DNA of 64,000 bases from the NCBI GenBank assembly GCA_013414765.1, contig CP058708.1, forward strand, positions 4,942,748-5,006,747, in the 5' to 3' direction. Origin of the DNA: Candidatus Accumulibacter cognatus. GTDB taxonomy: Bacteria > Pseudomonadota > Gammaproteobacteria > Burkholderiales > Rhodocyclaceae. Below, piece after piece: positions 59,001 to 64,000 of the stretch. The notes beneath the pieces were generated by a model, which had not been told where the DNA came from, searched no databases, and saw nothing but the letters and a program-made list of their open reading frames with translations. The translations under genes were made by a program, and so were the position numbers. How positions within the stretch are numbered: the stretch's first letter is position 1; every line of letters begins with the position of its first letter.

Positions 59001-59188
59001 TGCTCGACTTCCTCCGGTGCCATGCCGCCAGCCTCGGTCATCAGGGTAACGGTCGGCTTGTTAAGGTCGGGGAAAACGTCGACCGGCATCTGTCGCAGCG
59101 TGATCGCGCCATAGATGATCATCAGCAGCGAGATGCCAAGAACAATCATCCGCTGCTTGAGGGCAGCATGAATAATGTAGTCGAACAT
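56084..59188 (-). CDS. HME-family RND heavy-metal efflux permease (CusA/CzcA-like)
   Basis: A 1034-residue 12-TM RND permease. The N-terminus (HAALKQRMIVLGISLLMI, then PVDVFPDLNKPTVTLMTEAG) and the loop signature GMAPEEVEQLVTFPVESSMNG are of the heavy-metal class. The TM4 motif is GGLAIAIGELVDDAVVGVEN, closer to the HME3-type pattern than to the CusA motif with Asp-Ala-Ala, so the metal should not be assumed to be copper. It follows the adaptor after 1 bp. The matching outer membrane gene is broken by an IS. Confidence 0.92.
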   Translation of the reverse strand: MFDYIIHAALKQRMIVLGISLLMIIYGAITLRQMPVDVFPDLNKPTVTLMTEAGGMAPEEVEQLVTFPVESSMNGMPGVTRIRSVSGIGLSIIYVEFEWGSDIYRNRQQIAERLNLVREALPPGIVPQLGPLSSIMGEILLIALPADPDKISPMVVREYADWVVRPRLLTIPGVAQVIPIGGEVRQYRIEIKPAQLQALGIEREKLETALKDFGANTSGGFLEAQGREWLIRQIGRSSRIEDLQNLVVTVKNGQSILLKQVADVKFAPAIKRGEGSYKGKPAVILSVQKQPAADSVKLTREVEKAMAELGKSLPKGFDAPSFLFKQADFIEHSVNNVEEALRDGAILVAVILFMFLLNVRTTLISLMAIPVSLLATALVFHYFGLSINTMTLGGLAIAIGELVDDAVVGVENVLRRLKLNRTADSPLPVAEVIAAATLEVRSAIVYATVIIVLVFVPLFVLPGIEGRLFSPLGIAYIVSILASMIVSVTLTPVMAYYLLPRMKQHHAGDSPLVIWLKRWDAKLLHWSFGHARSLLAGAVALVIIVAASVSFFPRSFLPPFNEGTLTVNVLLNPGTSLAESNSIATLAEQLVMQVPEVTQVGRRTGRAELDEHAEGVHYTEMDVDLKASERNREQIIADIRQRLASLPAASNVGQPISHRLDHLLSGVRAQIALKIYGDDLDTLRGLAAEMRDRLARIPGVTDLQIEKQVLIPQIKIRLDYEQAARYGVAPGNLLRGLEQMIEGEKITQIIEGNRRFDLLVRLPESARGPQALADLLIETPIGYVPLSKIASVEESDGPNQVSRENSRRRIVLAANTDGGDMSKVIADIRAELAAKPLPEGYFTTLEGQFQAQEQAAKLITLLALVSLTMIFMVLYSRYRSMALTLIIMGNIPLALIGSVIALWISGQPLSVAALVGFITLTGIATRNGILKISHYINLCALEGETFGQHMIVRGSLERLTPVLMTALVAAFALMPLLLSADAPGKEVLHPVAVVIFGGLVSSTLLDTLLTPVMFWLWGKRPMDSLLASQEKESF

Positions 59189-59189
59189 G

Positions 59190-60353
59190 TCAGCGTACTT
59201 GCGAGAGCAGTCCGGCGCCGATCGTCACCACGCGGTCACCGTCATGCAGGCCGTCGAGGATGGCGACGTTGGCTGCATCGAGCGACTGGTGACGAATCCG
59301 GCGGGCAACAAAGCGCTCTGCCTCGGTATGGACCCAAACCGCCGTCTCGCCAGCGCCGACTTTGGTCAGTGCCGCCCGGGGCACGGTCGCGCCCTTGACA
59401 CCTTTGTCGATACGGACGATCACCTTGACCGGCTGACCAACGGCCACTGCCGCGTTAGGATTGGTGATGCGAAATAGCAGGGGCAAGGCCTGCTCGCGCA
59501 GTTGCTGGCCGCCACCGACAAACTTGAGATCCAGCGCAGTTTGATCTGCCAAGGCGCTGGCGGAAACTAGTGTCTTGGCGATACCGACATCGTAAGCCAG
59601 CGCCTCCACGGCGAGGCGGGCGGGATCGACGATCTCGAATAGCACTTCCTTGGCATCGACCACCTGCCCGGCCAGCAAGTGGTGCGAGGCGCTGACGATG
59701 CCCGATGCCGGTGCCACGAGCTGTTCGGCGGAGTCGATGCTCGCCCGGACATATGCCCGCCGCTGCTGTAACGCTGTGTGTTCAATGCGCGCTGCGTCAA
59801 TCTCTTTTTGCGGCACGGCGCCTTCAAGCTGCTCAAAACGTTTCACCTTGCCCTCGGCGATGGCCAGCTGGGCTTCGAGTTCGGCAAGACTTGCTTTCTG
59901 GTTGCCACGTTCGATGGTGCCACTGATCGGGCGCAGGTAGGCCAGGACTTCGCCCTTGGCGATCTTCCTTCCGGCTGTCGGCATGCCTTTCGGGCCGGGA
60001 ATCACGCTGCCGGCGAACATGGCCTGCACCCGCCCGCTGGTTTCCGGATCGGGAATGACCCGACCATTCATTTCAACCGTCGCCGCCAGTTCGGCGATGC
60101 GCACCAGCTGGGTGCGCAGACCAAGCTGACGTTGCACCGGCTTCGGCACGAACAGGCTGCCGTCGGCCAGTCGCTGCAGCGCTGCAGCCCCCCCCGCTGT
60201 TCCCAATGTTCCTTCAGCTGACACGGCGGCAGGCGCCTTCTTCTTGGCGTCCTGGCTGTGATCTTCGTCGCCGTGCCCCAAGGCTGTTCCCGTGAGCATA
60301 CCCAATGCCAGTGCAACCACCAGCCTATTATGCAATTCGATCTTGCGCATCAT
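59190..60353 (-). CDS. RND heavy-metal efflux periplasmic adaptor (CusB-like)
   Basis: A 387-residue adaptor. After a signal peptide (VVALALGMLTGTALG) comes a His/Asp-rich segment HGDEDHSQD that could bind metal. The barrel-sandwich part (GRVIPDPETSGRVQAMFAGS), the coiled coil (KASLAELEAQLAIAEGKVKR) and APASGIVSASHHLLAGQVV follow. ATG at 60353 or 60350 with AAGGGATT before it. Its start lies inside the 3' end of the upstream gene (26-bp overlap), so the two are co-translated. The permease starts 1 bp after its stop. Confidence 0.9.
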   Translation of the reverse strand: MMRKIELHNRLVVALALGMLTGTALGHGDEDHSQDAKKKAPAAVSAEGTLGTAGGAAALQRLADGSLFVPKPVQRQLGLRTQLVRIAELAATVEMNGRVIPDPETSGRVQAMFAGSVIPGPKGMPTAGRKIAKGEVLAYLRPISGTIERGNQKASLAELEAQLAIAEGKVKRFEQLEGAVPQKEIDAARIEHTALQQRRAYVRASIDSAEQLVAPASGIVSASHHLLAGQVVDAKEVLFEIVDPARLAVEALAYDVGIAKTLVSASALADQTALDLKFVGGGQQLREQALPLLFRITNPNAAVAVGQPVKVIVRIDKGVKGATVPRAALTKVGAGETAVWVHTEAERFVARRIRHQSLDAANVAILDGLHDGDRVVTIGAGLLSQVR

Positions 60354-60897
60354 CAAATCCCTTCTTGGCACGCTTGTGGCACCGTGCGGCAAACAATATT
60401 CCAGTGACCAAAAGCAGCGCTCCGGAAATCCCCAAGACGACCCACTCGCTCCAGCCGTGGGCATGCACCTCATTGGTCGCGGAAACGGAGGTATCCAGTG
60501 TAGCGGTAAGGAGATCGACACTGTCGCCGGCCTCGACGCTGATGGTCAATGGGTGCTTGGCCGGCGGCAAGGGCGGGGCAACATCGAGCACATAGGTTCC
60601 GGGTGTGGTTTCGCTGGCCACACTCTTCAGCCTCGCACCCTCAATTTCTACCTTGGCCTGTATCACTGGTTCATTGCTGGCGAAACGATCCACATGCACT
60701 ACCATCTTCTTGCCCTCGAGTGAGATGACAATCTCGAATTCCTCGGTCGCTGCGGTGGCACGTGGCGTGACGCCCTGACTGACCGGGAGAGGTACTGGCG
60801 CCCCGTGGCTGTGCCCATCGCTACTGTCCCCACCTGCCCAGACGGGCAAAGACAAAGCGACGAGCGTCACAAGAAAAATCTTCTTCACATGCTTCAC
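60328..60897 (-). CDS. Exported membrane-anchored hypothetical protein of the metal-efflux operon
   Basis: A 189-residue protein. N-terminal signal VKKIFLVTLVALSLPVWA, then the His-containing stretch GGDSSDGHSHGAPVPLP, a beta-sandwich domain (IVISLEGKKMVVHVDRFAS, VEIEGARLKSVASETTPGTY) and a single C-terminal membrane helix VVLGISGALLLVTGILFAA with a basic cytosolic end. The GTG start overlaps the TGA of the interrupted tolC-like gene (GTGA), which decides the start. Domain layout suggests a periplasmic metal-handling accessory. I do not recognise a named family. Confidence 0.78.
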   Translation of the reverse strand: MKHVKKIFLVTLVALSLPVWAGGDSSDGHSHGAPVPLPVSQGVTPRATAATEEFEIVISLEGKKMVVHVDRFASNEPVIQAKVEIEGARLKSVASETTPGTYVLDVAPPLPPAKHPLTISVEAGDSVDLLTATLDTSVSATNEVHAHGWSEWVVLGISGALLLVTGILFAARCHKRAKKGFDDAQDRIA

Positions 60898-61171
60898 GGC
60901 AACACTCCCAGAGCTTGGTTCCAACGTGATATCGCGGCAGCGCGAGCCACGCGCTGGCGGTCAAAATAGGCATCGGCATCGAAGGCGGCAGCTCGAATGC
61001 GCAGCAAGGTCGCCAGATCGAATTCGCCCAGCGAAAAGGCTTTCTCGGCGAGACGCAGGTTCTCGGCGGAAAGCTGGCGGCGCTCCTGTGCCATGGCCAG
61101 TTGGCGCTCCGTTGCCTGTAAATTGCGCTGTGCGCGCTCGGCGTCGAGCCGGACCCGGGTCTGGGTACGTA
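60894..61171 (-). pseudogene. 3' part of TolC/CusC-like outer membrane gene, split by IS630-family element
   Basis: Ninety-one codons starting with RTQTRVRLDAERAQRNLQAT and ending ISRWNQALGVLP are the C-terminal OEP helices. They continue exactly the frame of 62307-63281 when the IS and one TA are removed; the join reads ADADLL-RTQTRV. The intact protein would have 416 residues. The stop overlaps the GTG start of the next operon gene. Confidence 0.88.
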
Positions 61172-61257
61172 TACTGAAATAGGTAACAAACGACTTTAAC
61201 TGTCTGGTGTAATGGGCTGTAGAATTCGAGCATTGCTTTCTGTAGGGACAGGCTGCG

Positions 61258-61779
61258 ATGCTGAGACTGACCTTTACCCCGGCGGAGGCGGACGCCTTAG
61301 AGCACGAGCGATTTCACCATCCGCATCCCCACGTGCGACGCAAGATGGAAGCGCTGTGGCTGAAAAGCCAGGGGCTTGCGCATCAAGATATCGCGCGGCT
61401 CGCGGGCGTGAGCGGCAAGACGCTTCGCACCTACCTCCAGCAGTATGTGGAGGGCGGCGTCGCCGGGCTGAAGGAACTGCATTTCCGTCGGCCGCAGAGC
61501 GAACTGGTGGCGCATCAGGAGACGATCGGGGCTTATTTTCTCACCCATCCGCCGGCTTCGATCCATGAGGCCGTGGATGCGATCAGAAAGCTCACGGGTT
61601 TGAGCCGCTCGCCGACTCAGGTGCGGCTTTTCCTGCGAGAGAAGTGCGGGATGAGACGCCTGAAGACCGGCACCCTGCCGGCCAAGGCGGATCCCGAGGT
61701 CCAGGAAGCCTTTAAAAAAAAGAACTTGAACCGCGTTTGGCAGAAGCCCAAGCGGGCCAACGTGCCGTGTTCTTCGTAG
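61258..61779 (+). CDS. IS630-family transposase, OrfA (helix-turn-helix part)
   Basis: A 173-residue frame. The N-terminal helix-turn-helix is RRKMEALWLKSQGLAHQDIA, then RLAGVSGKTLRTYLQQYVEG, and a second HTH_29/32-like segment (HEAVDAIRKLTGLSRSPTQV). Similarity to the family ends at EVQEAFKKK, where the slippery site lies. The last 19 codons after it are out of the real frame. With -1 frameshifting at 61716-61722 a 345-residue transposase is made, the normal IS630 length. Confidence 0.88.
   Translation: MLRLTFTPAEADALEHERFHHPHPHVRRKMEALWLKSQGLAHQDIARLAGVSGKTLRTYLQQYVEGGVAGLKELHFRRPQSELVAHQETIGAYFLTHPPASIHEAVDAIRKLTGLSRSPTQVRLFLREKCGMRRLKTGTLPAKADPEVQEAFKKKNLNRVWQKPKRANVPCSS
61716..61722 (+). 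promoter_or_regulatory. Programmed -1 ribosomal frameshift site (A AAA AAG)
   Basis: In the OrfA frame the codons are TTT AAA AAA AAG, which supplies the classical heptamer A-AAA-AAG. Slipping back one base continues as GAA CTT GAA CCG CGT TTG into OrfB. About 20 nt downstream, TTGGC and GCCC can pair with GGGC and CCAA as a stimulatory stem. Confidence 0.8.
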
Positions 61780-62294
61780 ACGCGGCACACTTTGTCTTGG
61801 GCGCCTTCCTGTCGGTGGTGTGGTGCCTTGCTCGGGTCTGGATCAAGGCGCCCTCGGGCCGGCAGCGCTTCAACGTACTGGGTGCGCTCGACGCCGTCAC
61901 CAAAGAGGTCGTCACCGTCGTCAATTCCACCTACATCAATTCGCTCAGCGTCTGTGCTTTGCTGGAGAAACTGGTTACCCTACGGCCCACGCTGCCTATG
62001 ACGGTCGTCCTGGACAACGCCCGCTATCAGCGTTGTGCGTTGGTGAAAACCTGCGCCGAGAAACTGAAGATCGAGTTGCTCTTTTTACCCACCTACTCCC
62101 CAAATTTGAACCTCATCGAGCGTTTGTGGAAGTTCGTCAAAAAGCAGTGCCTCTACGCCAAGTACTACCCCGACTTCCATTCCTTCACGACGGCCATCGA
62201 ACGCTGCTTGCAAGATACCCACACCATCCACGCCAAGGCGCTACAGTCCCTATTGACCCTGAACTTCCAAACCTTCCAGAAGATTCAATCGTGA
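61737..62294 (+). CDS. IS630-family transposase, OrfB (DDE part, expressed by -1 frameshift)
   Basis: The DDE_3 catalytic domain: FFVDAAHFVLGAF (first Asp), VVLDNARYQRC (second Asp) and FLPTYSPNLNLIERLWKFVK (Glu). The frame has no proper start; TTG at 61737 is only the first start-like codon after the frameshift junction. Fused to OrfA it makes a complete 345-residue enzyme that appears intact. It ends 12 bp before the right end of the element. Confidence 0.9.
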   Translation: MAEAQAGQRAVFFVDAAHFVLGAFLSVVWCLARVWIKAPSGRQRFNVLGALDAVTKEVVTVVNSTYINSLSVCALLEKLVTLRPTLPMTVVLDNARYQRCALVKTCAEKLKIELLFLPTYSPNLNLIERLWKFVKKQCLYAKYYPDFHSFTTAIERCLQDTHTIHAKALQSLLTLNFQTFQKIQS

Positions 62295-62306
62295 CCGCGC
62301 ACGGTA

Positions 62307-63281
62307 TAGCAGGTCGGCATCGGCCTGGTTCGCCTCAGCCTGTGCCGCCGATGTTTCCCGACGCACTTGCGAACCGGACGAGAACGGGATCTTGAGCTTG
62401 ATTCCTACGCTGTTGGAATAGGACTCAGCGAAGTCGCCGCGCTCGCGTACGACTCGCAGCGTCAGCTCCGGCGCCGCGCGAAACGACTCATTCGCGACCT
62501 GGACACGCGCTCGGGCGCTGCGCGCGGAGGCAGCGGTAGCAGCCAGCAAGGGATGGGATTCGGCTGAATTGCCGACGTCATCGATCAGTCGTCGCATTGT
62601 CGGCGACTCTTCGTCCAAATCCTTCGGGGCCGGAGAACCGATAAGGGTTTGCACGGCCTGCTCAGCCTGGAGCAGGGTTGCCTCCGCCTCGATCAGATCG
62701 GCATTGGCAACATGGGTTTCTGTTTGCGCCAAATTAGCGTCGATGCGGGACAGTTCGCCGACCTTGTAGCGACGCATGACATTGGTTTCCAGAGCACGGG
62801 CAGTTTCCAGGCGCCGTGCCGCCAACATCTTGGCACTGCGTGCCGCTGCCAACGTCCACCACGCCTCCCGCAATTCGCCGCCGACATCCAGACGCACGGC
62901 GGCTCGTCTGGCAACGGCTTCTTCGACGCGGCTCGCCGTCTCGGCTTCACGCGCTGCTCTCTGGCCGGGCAGCCACAGCGGCACCGCCAGTTCGACATCG
63001 TATTCCTGCTTGCCCTGATTGCGGTTGAGCCGGTCATTCAGGCTACCGATGCTGACCGAGCCGGGCTCGGGTGTCAGTCCGGCCGCGACATCCTGCGCAG
63101 CACGCGCTTCGGCCTCGCGGGCATCCAATCCCGCAGCTTGGGGATTCAAGCGCCAAGCCTGTTCCACGGCTGTCGCCAGTCCGGATTTCGGCGTTTCTGC
63201 CGCCTGCACGGAAAGACCAACGAGCAGCCCGGTGGTGCAAACCGCCACCAGCCTCAGTTGTCGGGAGACGATGGTTTTCAT
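62307..63281 (-). pseudogene. 5' part of TolC/CusC-like outer membrane gene, split by IS630-family element
   Basis: The first 325 codons of an outer membrane factor. Signal peptide [19 protein letters not shown], then the OEP repeat [40 protein letters not shown] and the second-half start RARVQVANESFRAAPELTLR. It is the first gene of the minus-strand metal-efflux operon. Without the insertion the channel would be 416 residues. Read-through into the IS adds 18 foreign residues before a stop at 62250. The efflux complex should therefore lack its own outer membrane channel unless another one substitutes. Confidence 0.88.
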
Positions 63282-63411
63282 GTTTGCTGCGAAAAGAGCG
63301 GCAGGAGTACGCGACGGCTCGCATTTTGAGTATGAGTTTCCACAGCATTCGCTCCTGTTCGACGATGAGCGAATTCTGCGTAACCTTACCTAACGCCATG
63401 CTGACCACCAA

Positions 63412-63427
63412 ATTACATTTCTGTAAT
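63412..63427. promoter_or_regulatory. Putative CusR/CopR-type operator at the metal-efflux divergent promoter
   Basis: ATTACA-TTTC-TGTAAT is a perfect 6+4+6 palindrome between the divergent tolC-like gene (start 63281) and the response regulator gene (start 63485). ATTACA-type palindromes are the known binding sites of the CusR/CopR/CzcR regulator group. A near-copy lies at 55541-55556. Confidence 0.65.
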
Positions 63428-63484
63428 CTTGAGAAAGTGCCCAATGTTGCCAGCGCAGAATGGCGCAAATCGCAACACGGGAGA

Positions 63485-63622
63485 ATGCACATGAAGATAC
63501 TGGTGGTTGAAGACGAGATCAAAACCGGGGATTATCTGAGACAATGGTTGGCCGAGGCCGGGTTCGTCGTCGACCTGGCGCGTGACGGCCTCGATGGACT
63601 GCATCTCGCGCTGTCACCATAA
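63485..63622 (+). pseudogene. Heavy-metal response regulator (CusR/CopR type), truncated after about 45 residues
   Basis: The frame begins [20 protein letters not shown] and continues [20 protein letters not shown], the hallmark start of metal-responsive OmpR regulators. It then ends abruptly with LSP and TAA. The phospho-acceptor Asp, the rest of the receiver and the winged helix are missing, and no sensor kinase follows. Only 8 bp separate its stop from the end of the convergent yicC. A deletion has removed the rest of the two-component pair. ATG at 63485 or 63491. Confidence 0.85.
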
Positions 63623-63630
63623 GAATCAGC

Positions 63631-64000
63631 TCATTCCAGGTTCTGCACCTGTTCACGCATCTGTTCGATCAGCAGCTTGAACTCGATCGCGGTCTGCGAA
63701 ACTTCCGCGATGAGAGATTTTGAACCGAGCGTATTGGCTTCGCGATTGAGTTCCTGCATCAGAAAATCGAGGCGTTTGCCGCTCGCACCGCCGGCCTTGA
63801 GCACCCGCTCGACCTCGTCGAGATGAGTCGACAAGCGCGCCAGTTCCTCAGCGACGTCGATACGTGCAGCGAAAACGGCGACTTCCTGACGGATTCGTTC
63901 ATCGTCGACCCATTGCACGGCATCCAGCAAGCGCTGTCTGAGCTTCTCGTTGAACAACGCCTGCGCCACTGGAATGCGTGGCTCTACTTCGCGCGCCAAG
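63631..64000 (-). CDS. yicC: YicC-family protein, C-terminal 123 codons (continues past the window)
   Basis: The visible part holds the conserved C-terminal YicC/YloC region: DERIRQEVAVFAARIDVAEE, LARLSTHLDEVERVLKAGGA, KRLDFLMQELNREANTLGSK and TAIEFKLLIEQMREQVQNLE. YicC family members are stress-related endoribonucleases. The N-terminus lies beyond position 64000. It converges on the truncated response regulator. Confidence 0.93.
   Translation of the reverse strand, partial: LAREVEPRIPVAQALFNEKLRQRLLDAVQWVDDERIRQEVAVFAARIDVAEELARLSTHLDEVERVLKAGGASGKRLDFLMQELNREANTLGSKSLIAEVSQTAIEFKLLIEQMREQVQNLE

Larger units (their letters stand above)
61172..62306 (+). mobile_element. IS630-family insertion sequence, 1135 bp, in the tolC-like gene
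   Basis: It is flanked by TA on both sides (61170-61171 and 62307-62308), the target duplication of IS630/Tc1 elements. Removal of the element plus one TA restores the host frame, which fixes the boundaries. The ends (TACTGAAATAGG and, as reverse complement, TACCGTGCGCGG) are only imperfect inverted repeats. It holds two overlapping frames joined by a -1 slippage site. Orientation is opposite to the interrupted gene. Confidence 0.85.

Overview
This window reads as a chromosomal segment of a GC-rich betaproteobacterium. Rhodocyclales, and specifically a Candidatus Accumulibacter-like polyphosphate accumulator, is the best guess. That guess is an inference from gene content and order (map-glnD, a class I PPK2, an HPr-rel-A cluster, very large hybrid kinases, many insertion sequences); no rRNA is present to confirm it.

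Layout. Positions 1-6450 hold housekeeping genes: the first codons of fabI, tRNA-Ala(CGC) with its promoter and terminator, a periplasmic protein, HU, uvrA, an MFS transporter and ssb. Positions 6743-22539 form a minus-strand signalling operon of about 15.8 kb. Read in transcription order it contains a 2111-residue CheB-CheR-PAS-kinase-REC-REC-HPt fusion, a REC/HD-GYP cyclic-di-GMP phosphodiesterase, a giant membrane hybrid kinase split by an IS66-family element, and a response regulator with an unknown output domain. An OmpR-type regulator is divergent at 22720. Positions 23455-27790 are a mobile-element graveyard: a 5'-truncated IS3 copy, a 3'-truncated group II intron lying in an IS4-type transposase remnant, an intact IS110/IS1111-type transposase with a striking downstream hairpin, and one more transposase scrap.

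Positions 28009-34482 carry map and glnD, then a perfect sigma-54 promoter in front of a small Tat-signal protein and the three-gene HPr-rel-A cluster (PqqD-like protein, HprK-related kinase, NTP_transf_5 nucleotidyltransferase), whose function is not known. Next come rimO and psd, a heme-copper-oxidase-like membrane protein with a TlpA thioredoxin, an ABC exporter with its adaptor, and a complete tripartite HAE-1 RND pump. Positions 48885-54974 are a metabolic block (ppk2, a second fabI-like reductase, a MaoC-phosphotransacetylase fusion, acetate kinase, amylomaltase) that links polyphosphate, acetyl-phosphate and glycogen or maltodextrin metabolism.

Positions 55058-63622 are a heavy-metal (probably copper/silver) efflux locus in visible decay. 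Its DUF411 gene carries a 2-bp frameshift, its TolC-like outer membrane gene is split by an IS630-family element, and its response regulator is cut after about 45 residues. Two ATTACA-N4-TGTAAT-like operators mark both of its promoters. The window ends in the 3' part of yicC.

Most interesting are the HPr-rel-A/sigma-54 unit, the candidate bridge (seeker) RNA hairpin beside the IS110-family gene, an 18-codon in-frame palindromic insertion inside a transposase, and the two IS insertions whose exact removal restores full-length reading frames.
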